Positions 51,601 through 62,339 of a stretch of 64,000 bases of DNA are shown here, one piece after another (within the stretch, counting starts at the first letter, position 1; every line of letters begins with the position of its first letter). A program made the translations under genes and the position numbers. Below the pieces are notes generated by a model that worked only from the letters and a program-made list of their open reading frames with translations, did no database searches and was not told the origin of the DNA. Origin of the DNA: Campylobacter curvus. Lineage in GTDB: Bacteria; Campylobacterota; Campylobacteria; Campylobacterales; Campylobacteraceae. The DNA lies in assembly GCF_013372125.1 (NCBI RefSeq), contig NZ_CP053826.1, forward strand, positions 682,001 to 746,000, in the 5' to 3' direction.

Positions 51601-53525
51601 CAAATTCTCTTTTCGAGCTTGCAAACGACCTTGCCGATTATCTTTGCCGAGGCTATATCGGCCTCTTTGATCTCGACCAAGACCCTTTGTAGGAGCTCGC
51701 AGGTGTAGCCCGCGATGAAAATTCTAGCACCCACGAACTCATCGTCTAGCTTTGCTACTAGGATATTTTGATTTTCACTGATATAGCAAATGACCTGTTT
51801 GCCGATATTCTCACTCGCCCAGCGTGCAAATTTCCTATCCATGAAATCAAACGCGACCTTATCGGCCTCTCTTTCAAGCTCACTCAAATTTGAGCAGGTG
51901 CTTTCGATATTTAGGAGCAAAAAGTTATAAAGCTTCTCGTCTTTGGCTAAATTTGCCTTTAAAAGGCGGTGCAAGATGAGGTCTGAGTAGCGTCTGATCG
52001 GGCTAGTGAAGTGCGTATATCTGTCAAATCCAAGTCCGAAGTGGCCTAAATTTTCACTTGCATATTCGGCCTTTTTCTGCGCTTTTATGATGAGCTTGTC
52101 TATCTCCTCGCGGTTGCCGATAGCTTGGGCTTTGGCTTGTATCTTTCGTATCAAATTCGCAAGATCGTTTTCATAAACGAAGTCAAGCCCGAGCGCAGCC
52201 AGATCGTTTAAAAGATTGTCTATTTTTTTTAGATCTGGTGCGGCGTGATTTCTAAAGACGCCCTTTTTTATGCGTTTTGCGGCGGCTTTGTTGGCCAGTA
52301 GCATACAGTCCTCGACTAGCCTGTGCGAGTCTGAGTCGCTCTCGTAGCGCGTAGCTGAAATTTTGCCGTTTTCATCCAGGCTCATCCTGAGCTCTTGCGT
52401 GTGAAAGTCAAATGCGTGCACGAGGCGCTTTTTGCGAAGTTTAGTCGTGACCGCAAAGAGTGGCTTTATCCACGAAATTTCGCTCTTTCGTCTACCCTCT
52501 AAAATCTCATCGACCTCATCGTAGTTAAAGCGCTTTTTTGAAACGATGATCGCCTCGAAAAGCTCCTCTTTCGTCACGTTTAGCTCGCTATCAAGTGAAA
52601 TTTTAAAGCAAAACGCAAGGCGCGGGGCGTTTGGCTTAAGCGAGCATATATTTTCGCTCAGCGCTCGCGGCAGCATCGGTATGGCCTTGTGCGGAAAATA
52701 TATAGAAAAGCCGCGTTTTTTAGCCTCGCTGTCTATGGCGCAGTAGGCGCTCACGTATTCGCTCACATCGGCGATCGCGACGTAAATTTTGAGGTTTCGC
52801 TCGTCAAAATATATCGCATCGTCAAAGTCTTTGGCATCGATCGGATCTATCGTGCAAAATTCTAAATTTCGCAGATCCACGCGGTTTGGATACATGCTAG
52901 GATCTATTTCATCTCCCCAAGCGCTCGCCTCAAGCTCGCAAGCATCGCTAAATTTATCATTTTTGTTGTATAGGGCGAGTGAAATTTTCTCATCGCTGAA
53001 AGGATCGTTTATGTTGCCTAAAACTTCGACTATTTCGTTGTTTAGGTTATTTATCTTTAAAAGTGTCCCGATAGGAAGCGCTTTTAGGCTTTTTTGACTG
53101 GCTTTTAGCGCCAGGCTGAGTCCCGTCTTTAAATTTACGCCAAGCACAGCCGCACCAAAGTGCTTCGTATAAACGACGCTGGTTTCGTTGGCTAGCTTTA
53201 GGCTCATGACGACCTTAGCGCTTTGACGCTTTTTTTTAAGCGGTAGCAGCTTTGCCAGCACGATGTCGCCAAAGTGCGCGTTGTTTAAATTTTTATTTTC
53301 TATGATGATGTCTTGTTTGAAGCGCTTGTCAAACGGCATCAAAAAGCCAGTGCCATTCGCACTGATGTCTAGTTTGCCGCAGACAAAGCCGTTGTTTAGG
53401 TAAAATTTATCTTTATGTAAGCTCGCGGCGCCTAAATTTAAGAGGTTTCGTAAAACCTCTTTGCTCTCGCTGTTTATCTCTTTCTCTTTTACGCCGCTTA
53501 GCAGGGCAGTGAGAAATTCCTTCAC
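51600..53525 (-). CDS. rnr: Ribonuclease R / VacB family exoribonuclease
   Basis: The 641-residue 3'-5' exoribonuclease degrades structured RNA. After an N-terminal cold-shock region, the RNB catalytic domain is clear: CTIDPIDAKDFDDAIYFDE with the metal-binding Asp residues, YIAVADVSEYVS-like segment, FPHKAIPMLPRALSENICSLKP, and HFGLGFDRYTHFTSPIRRYSDLILHR. The S1 tail is short. It begins at GTG 53525 and overlaps the HDOD gene stop. Confidence 0.93.
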   Translation of the reverse strand: MKEFLTALLSGVKEKEINSESKEVLRNLLNLGAASLHKDKFYLNNGFVCGKLDISANGTGFLMPFDKRFKQDIIIENKNLNNAHFGDIVLAKLLPLKKKRQSAKVVMSLKLANETSVVYTKHFGAAVLGVNLKTGLSLALKASQKSLKALPIGTLLKINNLNNEIVEVLGNINDPFSDEKISLALYNKNDKFSDACELEASAWGDEIDPSMYPNRVDLRNLEFCTIDPIDAKDFDDAIYFDERNLKIYVAIADVSEYVSAYCAIDSEAKKRGFSIYFPHKAIPMLPRALSENICSLKPNAPRLAFCFKISLDSELNVTKEELFEAIIVSKKRFNYDEVDEILEGRRKSEISWIKPLFAVTTKLRKKRLVHAFDFHTQELRMSLDENGKISATRYESDSDSHRLVEDCMLLANKAAAKRIKKGVFRNHAAPDLKKIDNLLNDLAALGLDFVYENDLANLIRKIQAKAQAIGNREEIDKLIIKAQKKAEYASENLGHFGLGFDRYTHFTSPIRRYSDLILHRLLKANLAKDEKLYNFLLLNIESTCSNLSELEREADKVAFDFMDRKFARWASENIGKQVICYISENQNILVAKLDDEFVGARIFIAGYTCELLQRVLVEIKEADIASAKIIGKVVCKLEKRI

Positions 53526-54340
53526 AGATTGTCTTTGACTTTCGCCGTCGCCATTAAAAATGTATCGTGTCCAAAGCCGTATTCATCAAGAAGTGGAAGT
53601 GTGTTTTGTATGCTCACGTCATCAAGCTGATTAAATATATTCACAGCCGTTTTTATGACCTTCAGCGCCTTTGCGTATTCTTTTATGTGTTCCGGAGCTT
53701 CCTCCGGGTCGTTTGAGTAGAGGATGGAGTTTATGAGCTCGGTCTCTAGATTCCACTGTTCGAAAATTTTAGCCGTGACCTCTTCGTTGGTGATCTCTAA
53801 AAATTCCGTCTCAAGTAGTGCCAGATCGCTTGGATAGACGATATTTTTCAGTCTTGATTTAAATTCCTCGTCCTCGTTATATTCTGTCAGCTCGTGCGCC
53901 AAGACGATCTTGCCGATCTCTAGCATAAAGGAAGCCGGAGATAAGATTTCAAGGCTTTTTGGCTTGATTTTTGAGTACCAGTTATACATCAGTGCGTTTT
54001 GGATAGTGGAAATATTTAAAAAATCTTGCGCTGTGATACCGTATGGTTCTAAATTTATCGAAAAGCTTTTCTTGATAGTGCTTGAAAGTGCGAAACCTCG
54101 TATCGTCGCCATACCAAAAAGCGAAATAGCGCGCGCAACGGTCGTGATCTCCTGAGAAAATCCATATAAAGGCGAATTTGCCGAACGCAAGATATTTGCC
54201 GTAAGCATCGGGTCTTTTTCGACGACTTTGGTTAGGTCGCTTATGGAGCTGTTTTCGTCCGCATGTAGCCTCTGGATCTGGATGACCGTGTCGTCAAGTG
54301 GCGGTAGGGCTTTGATCTTTTTATATATAGAGTCGTTCAT
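53522..54340 (-). CDS. HDOD domain protein
   Basis: From ATG 54340 the 272-residue protein reads MNDSIYKKIKALPPLDDTVIQIQRL, then the HDOD fold (IRGFALSSTIKKS and related helices), a helical domain related to HD phosphohydrolases but lacking the catalytic HD pair. HDOD proteins act as signalling or regulatory scaffolds. Its target is unknown. It heads the HDOD-rnr-holA run. Confidence 0.88.
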   Translation of the reverse strand: MNDSIYKKIKALPPLDDTVIQIQRLHADENSSISDLTKVVEKDPMLTANILRSANSPLYGFSQEITTVARAISLFGMATIRGFALSSTIKKSFSINLEPYGITAQDFLNISTIQNALMYNWYSKIKPKSLEILSPASFMLEIGKIVLAHELTEYNEDEEFKSRLKNIVYPSDLALLETEFLEITNEEVTAKIFEQWNLETELINSILYSNDPEEAPEHIKEYAKALKVIKTAVNIFNQLDDVSIQNTLPLLDEYGFGHDTFLMATAKVKDNL

Positions 54341-54447
54341 TATGCTAACTTTCTGTATTAAAATTTGGGCCATTTTACCAAAATTGGCTTTTTATAAAAC
54401 TTAAACCGCCTTTTTGCCATTTCAGCGACATTTGAGTTCATGAGGTG

Positions 54448-54453
54448 TATAAT
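54448..54453 (+). promoter_or_regulatory. -10 box of ilvC
   Basis: TATAAT, 31 bases before the ilvC ATG; the -35 is not evident, as is usual in Campylobacter. AGGGG at 54473-54477 can serve as the ribosome site. Confidence 0.55.
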
Positions 54454-54480
54454 TTCCCGAAATTTTATTATTAGGGGTAA

Positions 54481-55506
<1,026 letters not shown>

Positions 55507-55510
55507 AATT

Positions 55511-56905
55511 TTGAGCGAAAAAAAAGCTACGAAAAAGCACCCTTCAAAGCCTAAAAAAGGGCGCTCTTTAAATAAAATTTATGCAGGTGTAACGTTACTT
55601 GCCGTTCTTTTGGTGATGACGCTTACAGTAGCCTTAAATAGCGTAAATAAAAACACTCCGCAAGTCCATACGACGCCGCAAATAGTGCAAAATACGCACG
55701 AAAACAGAGCAGCTCCCGTAACAAAAAGCGCCCCCGTGGTCAAAAAAGAGTATGAGAGGCGAAAATATCCGCTGAAATTTGACGAGGATGAAAATTTAAG
55801 TCAAATTTTTGCAAATTCCAAGAAAAAGGACGAATTCTCCGTCCCAAAAGAGAAAAAGCAAGAACATAAAAACGCCGAAAAAGAGTCTGTAAAAGCTGTG
55901 ACCGAGCAAAGATCGGAGCAAAACGACACTAAGAATTTACTAGCGAATTTACCAAGCGCTATCGCTCAAAGTAGCGTCAAAAAGGATAAAAACGAGACTG
56001 CCGTTTTTGAGGCAAACGTATCTGCCAAAACCGAGCTAAACGCAAGCGTCGCGCCGATTTTGCAAAAAGATGAAAACAAAACTTTGCCCAAGGCTTCATC
56101 CACTCCTTTAAAAACGCAACACGATCAAGGTTTATTAGCCGGCAAATCCGAAAAACCAGAGCTAAAGTCACAAAAACCGGAGCCTAAAAAACAAGGCAAA
56201 CAGAGCAAAAGACAAGAATTCAGCCCCGCTCCTTACGTGCCGACTAAAAAATTTAGCGGCAGGCCAAAGCTAGTCATAATAATCGACGACGTGGCAACGT
56301 ATGAGCATGCGAGCATGATCCGCTCGACCGGGCTAAAGCTCACTCCGTCGATATTTCCTATGACCAAAGATCATCCAAATACCCCAAATATCGCAAGAGG
56401 GTTTGAATTTCACATGATACACTTGCCTATGCAGGCAAAGCACTTTGATCACCCCGAGATCGGCACTCTAAACACTAACGATAGCTTTGAGAGCATACTA
56501 AAAAGGATACGAAAGATACGCGCCGACTTCCCTCGCGCAGTCTATATGAATAATCACACCGGATCGAAATTTACGAGCGATTATGACGCGATGGATAAGG
56601 CTTACAGGGCGTTCATAAGCGAGAAATTCATCTTTATGGACAGCAAGACCATCAGCCATACTGTAGTTGCCGAGGTCGCCAGAAAATACTCGCAGCCATA
56701 CATCTCGCGCGATATTTTTTTGGATGACGATCCGTCTCGCTCGGGAGTGCGCAGGCAGCTCGTAAATGCCGTAGAGCTGGCTAAAAAACGCTCTTACGCG
56801 ATAGCTATCGGGCATCCAAAGAAAAATACCATAGACGTCATCAAAGAGAGCAAAGATACGATCTTGCGCGATGTCGACGTCGTTTATCTCAAAGAAATTT
56901 TATGA
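55511..56905 (+). CDS. Divergent polysaccharide deacetylase family protein
   Basis: The 464-residue protein has an N-terminal membrane anchor (about 25-44), a long low-complexity charged linker rich in Lys, Glu and Gln (about 60-240), and a C-terminal divergent polysaccharide deacetylase domain (DUF610 type; from PKLVIIIDDVATYEHA to DVDVVYLKEIL). Motifs include RGFEFHMIHLPMQ, MNNHTGSKFTSD, and IGHPKKNT. It probably works in the periplasm near peptidoglycan. TTG 55511 is the only plausible early start; its ribosome site is poor. Confidence 0.85.
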   Translation: MSEKKATKKHPSKPKKGRSLNKIYAGVTLLAVLLVMTLTVALNSVNKNTPQVHTTPQIVQNTHENRAAPVTKSAPVVKKEYERRKYPLKFDEDENLSQIFANSKKKDEFSVPKEKKQEHKNAEKESVKAVTEQRSEQNDTKNLLANLPSAIAQSSVKKDKNETAVFEANVSAKTELNASVAPILQKDENKTLPKASSTPLKTQHDQGLLAGKSEKPELKSQKPEPKKQGKQSKRQEFSPAPYVPTKKFSGRPKLVIIIDDVATYEHASMIRSTGLKLTPSIFPMTKDHPNTPNIARGFEFHMIHLPMQAKHFDHPEIGTLNTNDSFESILKRIRKIRADFPRAVYMNNHTGSKFTSDYDAMDKAYRAFISEKFIFMDSKTISHTVVAEVARKYSQPYISRDIFLDDDPSRSGVRRQLVNAVELAKKRSYAIAIGHPKKNTIDVIKESKDTILRDVDVVYLKEIL

Positions 56906-57675
56906 AATTTTTAGCTAGAGACGAGCTGCCCGCTTGTTTGATGCATCTTGAAAATACACCAAAAGGACTCTACGCGATCGGCGATGTCTCGCTTTTAAAT
57001 TTACCAAAGGTCGCAGTCGTGGGTTCTAGAAAGGCGAGCGTTTATACTAAAGAGTGCGTGAGAGATCTTTGCACTAGACTGAAAAATGCCGGTGTTTGCG
57101 TCGTGAGCGGCGGAGCTATCGGAGTGGATATCGCTGCACATAAGGCCGCGATGCCCCTTACTATCGGTATCTTTGCAAGCGGACTTGATATCATCTACCC
57201 GCCCTCAAATGCAAAATTTATAAAAGAAATCTACGAAAATTCCTTGGCCCTTAGCGAATACGAAAACGGCGAGCCGCCGCTTGCTTATAGATTTTTAGAG
57301 CGCAACCGCATAGTAGTGGCGCTTTGCGAGGCGCTAGTCGTAGCTCAGGCCGACGTTAAAAGCGGCTCGATGCAAAGTGCGAGACTGGCCGGAGAGCTTG
57401 GCGTACCGGTGTTTGTCCTGCCTCAGCGCATCAACGAAAGCGGTGGTACGAATAAGCTTTTAAGCGAAGGCAAAGCCACGCTGATAAGCGACTACGACGA
57501 GTTTGCGGCGAAATTTGGCGATGTAAAATTCGCATCTTCAAGCGATGAAATTTTAGAATTTTGCAAAAACGGAGCGAGCTTGGACGATGCCTTATCGAAA
57601 TTTGGCGATAAAATTTACGAATACGAGCTTCTTGGCAAGCTTGAGATATCAAATTTAAGAGTAAAAGCCCTATGA
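56902..57675 (+). CDS. dprA: DNA processing protein DprA
   Basis: DprA binds incoming single-stranded DNA during natural transformation and loads RecA. The 257-residue core Rossmann fold shows AVVGSRKASVYTKECV, VVSGGAIGVDIAAHKAA, IFASGLDIIYPPSN, and GSMQSARLAGELGVPVFVLP. It lacks a large C-terminal winged-helix domain. Its ATG overlaps the deacetylase gene and its stop overlaps ruvX. Confidence 0.95.
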   Translation: MKFLARDELPACLMHLENTPKGLYAIGDVSLLNLPKVAVVGSRKASVYTKECVRDLCTRLKNAGVCVVSGGAIGVDIAAHKAAMPLTIGIFASGLDIIYPPSNAKFIKEIYENSLALSEYENGEPPLAYRFLERNRIVVALCEALVVAQADVKSGSMQSARLAGELGVPVFVLPQRINESGGTNKLLSEGKATLISDYDEFAAKFGDVKFASSSDEILEFCKNGASLDDALSKFGDKIYEYELLGKLEISNLRVKAL

Positions 57676-58055
57676 GCGAAAAATTTATGGCGATAGATGT
57701 CGGGCTAAAACGAGTAGGCGTGGCCTTTGGCACGGGCGGCATCGTCGTACCTCAAGAGCCGATTTTAAGGAAAAATCGCAACCAAGCAGCCCGCGAAGTG
57801 AGCACCAGAGTGCAAGAATACGGCGCAGATACGCTCGTCGTCGGAGTGCCAAAAGGTGGTAGTAGCGAAGAGGAGATGCGGCGTAGGATCGAGCATTTCG
57901 TATCGCTGCTTGAGACCTCGGTCAAGATAGTCTATCAAGATGAGGCGTTTAGTAGCTTTGAAGCGAGTGAAATTTACACCGATACCAAGCGCGACGGTAG
58001 GCTTGATAGCGTAGCTGCGATGCTGATTTTGAAGCGATATTTGGGCATTGCTTAG
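57672..58055 (+). CDS. ruvX: Holliday junction resolvase-like protein YqgF/RuvX
   Basis: The 127-residue RNase H-fold protein begins FMAIDVGLKRVGVAFG, with the conserved acidic residue, and contains VVGVPKG and a helical end with DSVAAMLILKRYL. RuvX is implicated in 16S rRNA processing. Coupled to dprA by ATGA overlap. It converges on the gene at 58098. Confidence 0.94.
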   Translation: MSEKFMAIDVGLKRVGVAFGTGGIVVPQEPILRKNRNQAAREVSTRVQEYGADTLVVGVPKGGSSEEEMRRRIEHFVSLLETSVKIVYQDEAFSSFEASEIYTDTKRDGRLDSVAAMLILKRYLGIA

Positions 58056-58097
58056 GCTAAATTTATCAAAGATCGGTTTGATCGTCAAGAAGAGCCG

Positions 58098-58925
58098 CTA
58101 TCTGCGTTTCGCGCCCAGCTTCACGGCGTAGCACATATCAAGTACCGCCCTTAGCACGTCGTAGGTGTATGGCTGTCTTAAAATGATGACTTCGCCTGCG
58201 TTTTTATCGAAATTTTCATCATCCTCGCATATCGCGACGATGCAAAAATTTTTAAGCTTTTTAAATTTCAAAAGCTCCTCGAATTCCGCCTCGTCGTTTA
58301 AAAAAGCCTTGCTGATAAAGACGATATCCGGCTTAAAAATAGCGTCTGTGACGTGTCTTTTTAGGCTTTGGTAGTCGCTTGTGGATCTCACGTTTATGCC
58401 TACGAATTTTAGCTGATTTGAGAGGATGTGAAAGCCCGCCTCGTTCTCGTATGCGATGACGGCGCTATATTTTTTGATTACCTCGTTTTGAAGCTCGAGG
58501 CTGTTTTTGCCTCTGAAATTTCCCGCCAGTGTAGCTTTGATTTGTAGTAAAAATTCATTGCCTTTTGGAATCTCGATGCTGGCCTCGGCCGCCAGTGCGC
58601 ACTCTTTGGCCTTATTTAAGAGTCGCTCGTCTGTTTGGCTCGGAGTTTTGTCGCACCTGATAGTCACGTTGAAATGTATCTGCGAGCTGCTGTAATTAAC
58701 AAGCTTAAATCCGATCAAAATTTTGGCTTTGGTTTGCGAATATAAGAAAATTTTGGTCAAATTTTCGATAGCTTTTATAGTGTTTGTCGCGTCTATATCG
58801 TATCTGCGAGGATAGGACGGATCGTAGTCGAAGATGACGGCATTCGAGCTTTCTTTGGCGTCTTTATAGATCGCGTCCAAAAAGAAATTCATGAGTTCTA
58901 AAAAGTCGATATTTTGGCGTCTCAT
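58098..58925 (-). CDS. Degenerate two-component-like protein (pseudo-receiver)
   Basis: The 275-residue protein has an N-terminal alpha/beta region (about 1-150) like a histidine-kinase ATPase fold but without recognisable N, G1 or G2 boxes. The C-terminal part (about 160-265) resembles a receiver domain (NQLKFVGINVRSTSDYQSLKRHV). At the expected phospho-Asp strand it reads KPDIVFISK, with Ser, and the late lysine segment reads ILRQPYT. It therefore looks like a non-catalytic signalling scaffold. It precedes queA by ATGA overlap. The family name is unknown to me. Confidence 0.6.
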   Translation of the reverse strand: MRRQNIDFLELMNFFLDAIYKDAKESSNAVIFDYDPSYPRRYDIDATNTIKAIENLTKIFLYSQTKAKILIGFKLVNYSSSQIHFNVTIRCDKTPSQTDERLLNKAKECALAAEASIEIPKGNEFLLQIKATLAGNFRGKNSLELQNEVIKKYSAVIAYENEAGFHILSNQLKFVGINVRSTSDYQSLKRHVTDAIFKPDIVFISKAFLNDEAEFEELLKFKKLKNFCIVAICEDDENFDKNAGEVIILRQPYTYDVLRAVLDMCYAVKLGAKRR

Positions 58926-59953
58926 AGCACCAGCATCCCGTCGCCGTAGGAGTAAAAGCGATATCTCTCCTCTATCGCCGTTTTGTAGATCCGCATCGTC
59001 TCATCAAGGCCTATGAAGCTAGTAACTAGCATGATGAGCGTCGATTTTGGCAGATGAAAATTCGTCAGTAGGTAGTTTTGGCGGATCGGAGGGTTGTTTA
59101 AATTTAAAAACAGCTTGCAAAAGCCGCTCGCGTTTTTACTCCTTGCAAACTCCTCCACGCACCTAGTCACCGTCGTTCCGACGCCTAAAATTTTCTTATC
59201 GCTGTTTATCAGCTCTTGCGTATCTTGCGGGATCTCGTAAAATTCCGAGTGCATGACGTGGCTCCTGATATCCTCGCACTCGACACCCTTAAATGTCCCA
59301 GCACCCACGTGAAGCGTCAGATACGCACTCTCGTGCTTTGCCTTTATACGTTTAAGCATATCCTCGCTAAAGTGTAGGCTCGCAGTAGGAGCCGCGACTG
59401 CACCGCTATTAGCGGCGAAAATACTTTGATACCAGCTCTCGTCCTCTTTTTTGTCGGCTCTTTTTATGTATGGCGGAAGCGGGACGTGTCCGATCTTTTC
59501 AAGCTCTTTAAAAAGCATCGCAGTGTCTAATGGCACGCCATTTTTGCTAAATTTCACTATCCTGGTACCGTCGCTGTTTAGCTCTAAAATTTCAGCACTC
59601 ACGCCATCTGCAAATTCTAAAATTTTGCCCGCGCTCACACGTCCTTTGACGTAGCAGCTGAATTTCGCATCGCCAAGAGGCTGGTTTAGCATCACTTCAC
59701 AGGCACCGCCACTTTGCTTATGGCCTAAAACACGCGCTTTTATGACCTTCGTATCGTTAAAAACGACCGCAGTATCCTTGGGGATGAGCTCGCATAAGTC
59801 TTTAAATTTTAGATGCTCTATCTTGCCAGTTTGGCGAAAATACACGAGCAGTCGCGCCTGCTCTTTAGGCAGCACGGGCTCGTTGGCTATCAGCTCTTTA
59901 GGCAGGTCGTAGTCGTAGCTTGAGATGTCGTTTATGTCTTTATTTGTCTGCAT
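58922..59953 (-). CDS. queA: tRNA preQ1(34) S-adenosylmethionine ribosyltransferase-isomerase
   Basis: QueA transfers the ribosyl group of SAM to the queuosine precursor in tRNA. The 343-residue protein shows DYDLPKELIANEPVLPKEQARLLV, VFNDTKVIKARVLG, GAVAAPTASLHFS, LTLHVGAGTFKGV, and MHSEFYEIP. It is the gene after tatC, overlapping it, and before the degenerate signalling gene. Confidence 0.97.
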   Translation of the reverse strand: MQTNKDINDISSYDYDLPKELIANEPVLPKEQARLLVYFRQTGKIEHLKFKDLCELIPKDTAVVFNDTKVIKARVLGHKQSGGACEVMLNQPLGDAKFSCYVKGRVSAGKILEFADGVSAEILELNSDGTRIVKFSKNGVPLDTAMLFKELEKIGHVPLPPYIKRADKKEDESWYQSIFAANSGAVAAPTASLHFSEDMLKRIKAKHESAYLTLHVGAGTFKGVECEDIRSHVMHSEFYEIPQDTQELINSDKKILGVGTTVTRCVEEFARSKNASGFCKLFLNLNNPPIRQNYLLTNFHLPKSTLIMLVTSFIGLDETMRIYKTAIEERYRFYSYGDGMLVL

Positions 59954-60692
59954 CTTGTGCGTCAGGCTCGCTCTCGTCCTCGTCTTTTTGGCTGGCGGAT
60001 TTGGCGATGAGGATAGAAAGTCCGTAAAGTCCCAGTAGCGGCACAGCCATCAAAAACTGGCTGAGCACGTCAGGAGGCGTCACGATGGCTGAAAACGTAA
60101 ATATGACGACCACGGCGTATCTGAAGTATTTTTTAAGTATCAAATCATCGACGAGCCCGATCTTTGCTAGAAAAAAGGTGATGACCGGAAGCTCGAAAGA
60201 TATGCCAAACGCGATCAAAATTTTAGTGAAAAAGCCGACGTATTCACCTATGCTCGGCATCGCCGTAAAGAGCTGTCCGCCAAAATTTATGAGAAATTGA
60301 AAACCAAGCGGCACGACCACATAGTAGCAAAATGCAGCCCCGCAGATAAACATAAACGTAGCCGAGATGACAAAGGGGATGACGTATTTTTTTTCGTTCT
60401 CGTAAAGTCCCGGCGCGACAAATAGCCAAAACTGCCAAAATATCACGGGCAAAGCCAGTATCAAGCCTGCGAAAAACGCGACCTTCATCGCGGTAAAAAA
60501 CGGCTCTTGCACCTGTGTAAATACGATATTTGAGCCCGCCGGTAAGGCTTGTTTCAGCGGAGCGGTCATCCATGCGAGCAAAGGGTTCCAAAACAAAAAG
60601 CACAGACCAAAGCAGACAATGACGGCAAAAATGCTGATCGCAAGCCTCTTTCTAAGCTCTACCAGATGTGGTTTCAACTCTTCAAACATCAC
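59940..60692 (-). CDS. tatC: Sec-independent translocase subunit TatC
   Basis: TatC is the six-helix core receptor of the twin-arginine translocase. The 250-residue protein has the family start EELKPHLVELRKRLAIS, six membrane helices, FAFWQFWLFVAPGLYENEKKYV-type segment, and FELPVITFFLAK. The ATG overlaps the tatB stop and its own stop overlaps queA. Confidence 0.96.
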   Translation of the reverse strand: MMFEELKPHLVELRKRLAISIFAVIVCFGLCFLFWNPLLAWMTAPLKQALPAGSNIVFTQVQEPFFTAMKVAFFAGLILALPVIFWQFWLFVAPGLYENEKKYVIPFVISATFMFICGAAFCYYVVVPLGFQFLINFGGQLFTAMPSIGEYVGFFTKILIAFGISFELPVITFFLAKIGLVDDLILKKYFRYAVVVIFTFSAIVTPPDVLSQFLMAVPLLGLYGLSILIAKSASQKDEDESEPDAQDADK

Positions 60693-61117
60693 GCCTCTTT
60701 TTGTGGTTTGGTATCTGAATTTTCATCGGCATTTTCGCCCAGCACCGCGTCTTTTATGGCATTTGTAGGATTTTTGATCGTATCGACGCTTTTTTTTATG
60801 TCGCTAACGGCGTCATTTAGCCCGCCGGTGACTTCATTCACTCCCTTTTTGAGCTCGTCTAGCTCCTCAAAGGTAAGCTTTTTACGCACGCTTTGAGTCG
60901 TTTGCGTGATGCTTTCTTTGTATTTTCTGGCATCCTCTTTTAGCTCGGCGATCTTCATCTCTTGATCGAAGGTCGATTTGGCGTCGTTTATGCCCTTTTT
61001 AAACATTTTAAAAAATTTTGCTATCTGCACCATCGCTTCAGGTAGCTTGTCAGGACCTAGGACCAATATCGCGACGACGGCGATTATCAGTATCTCCGAG
61101 AAACTCATACCAAACAT
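60689..61117 (-). CDS. tatB: Sec-independent translocase subunit TatB
   Basis: The 142-residue protein starts MFGMSFSEILIIAVVAILVLGPDKLPEAM, with one membrane helix, then an amphipathic and coiled C-terminal region (GINDAKSTFDQEMKIAEL). TatB binds signal peptides beside TatC. It is first in tatB-tatC-queA, with tatA not in the window. Confidence 0.93.
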   Translation of the reverse strand: MFGMSFSEILIIAVVAILVLGPDKLPEAMVQIAKFFKMFKKGINDAKSTFDQEMKIAELKEDARKYKESITQTTQSVRKKLTFEELDELKKGVNEVTGGLNDAVSDIKKSVDTIKNPTNAIKDAVLGENADENSDTKPQKEA

Positions 61118-61182
61118 TTTTTGTCCCTAAATTTATATTAAGCTCGCTATTTTAACTTTACTTTGCTCAAAATTTAATAAAT

Positions 61183-62229
61183 TTAACCGTTTATAAACAA
61201 AGCGATCTCGTCGGCAAGGAGGAAATTTTTGACGAAATACCTACCGCGCTCAAATTTCAGTTTGCGCGATCTCTTTAAAATTTCAGCCCTTTGCCTTTGT
61301 TGCGGCATCAGCCTGCGCTCATCTATGCCTACGCAGCTTCTAGCGCCCAAAAATACATGCTCCATCCTTAGCTCGTCATCGTTTAAGATCTCTATCTCGC
61401 GATACGTCGGTGAGGCGATGTAGCGGGCCAAATCTTTTTGCGCGTAGTATCTTGCACCTCTCATAAAACCCACGGAGTATGCCCCCGCGCCGATATACTC
61501 TTTGCCTTGCCAGTAGCCTAGATTGTGCTTACAAGGCTTTCCGAAATTTGAAACCTCATACTGCTTTAATCCTATATTTTCTATTTGCTTCATCATAAAT
61601 TTAGCCAGCGCGGCGCTATCGTTTCTAAGCTCGAATTTACGCTCAAAGGGCGTATTTTCCTCAAGCGTGAGCGAATAAGCGCTGGCATGCGTGACGCCTA
61701 AATTTTTTAAAGCGAGTGCCTCTTGCGCCAGACGCTTTTTGTTATCAAGCTTCGTAGCGTAGATGAGGTCTATGTTTATATTTTTAAAGCCCGCGTTTTT
61801 GGCATTTTGCACAGCTTTGTAGATTTGCGTGCAGTTGTGCGCTCTGCCAAGTAGCTCAAGCTTATCGTCAAAGAAGCTTTGTGCTCCGAAGCTGATGCGA
61901 TTTACGCCTAAATTTCGCATCTCTTTGAGCCATCTTAAATTCGCGGAATTTGGATTTGCCTCGCTGGTTATCTCTGTTTTATCGTTACAAAAGGGCGAAA
62001 TTTCAGCGAAAATTTTCTTGTAGAATTTCGCATTCACCGCACTTGGCGTGCCTCCGCCTATAAAAACGCTGCTAAATTTTAAAATTTTAAATTTATCTAT
62101 TTGAAATTTCAGATCCGCCAAAAGCGCGTCAAAATATCCGCCCGTGAGCGCTTGAGCGTTTGTGACCGAGCCAAAAGCGCAGTAAGGGCATTTGCTCTCG
62201 CAAAAAGGGATGTGGATATAAAGCAGCAA
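61183..62229 (-). CDS. hemW: HemW, radical SAM haem chaperone (HemN-like)
   Basis: The 348-residue protein contains the radical SAM CESKCPYCAFGS motif (Cys spacing 3 and 2) near residue 9, GGGTPSAV, and the HemN-family ending. The early cysteine motif and the absence of the CxxxCxxC-C fourth Cys of true coproporphyrinogen dehydrogenase suggest HemW, which binds haem and delivers it to respiratory enzymes. Starts at TTG 62229. It stands alone next to divergent nudH. Confidence 0.88.
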   Translation of the reverse strand: MLLYIHIPFCESKCPYCAFGSVTNAQALTGGYFDALLADLKFQIDKFKILKFSSVFIGGGTPSAVNAKFYKKIFAEISPFCNDKTEITSEANPNSANLRWLKEMRNLGVNRISFGAQSFFDDKLELLGRAHNCTQIYKAVQNAKNAGFKNINIDLIYATKLDNKKRLAQEALALKNLGVTHASAYSLTLEENTPFERKFELRNDSAALAKFMMKQIENIGLKQYEVSNFGKPCKHNLGYWQGKEYIGAGAYSVGFMRGARYYAQKDLARYIASPTYREIEILNDDELRMEHVFLGARSCVGIDERRLMPQQRQRAEILKRSRKLKFERGRYFVKNFLLADEIALFING

Positions 62230-62339
62230 ATTTTCTCTTTTTTATGTTTTTGACATTGTAGCCAAAATAAATTTAAAGCCGAATATAAAGTCTTTTAGGC
62301 TAAAATCAGCAAAATTTTTATTTAGATAGGCGGGCGAAG

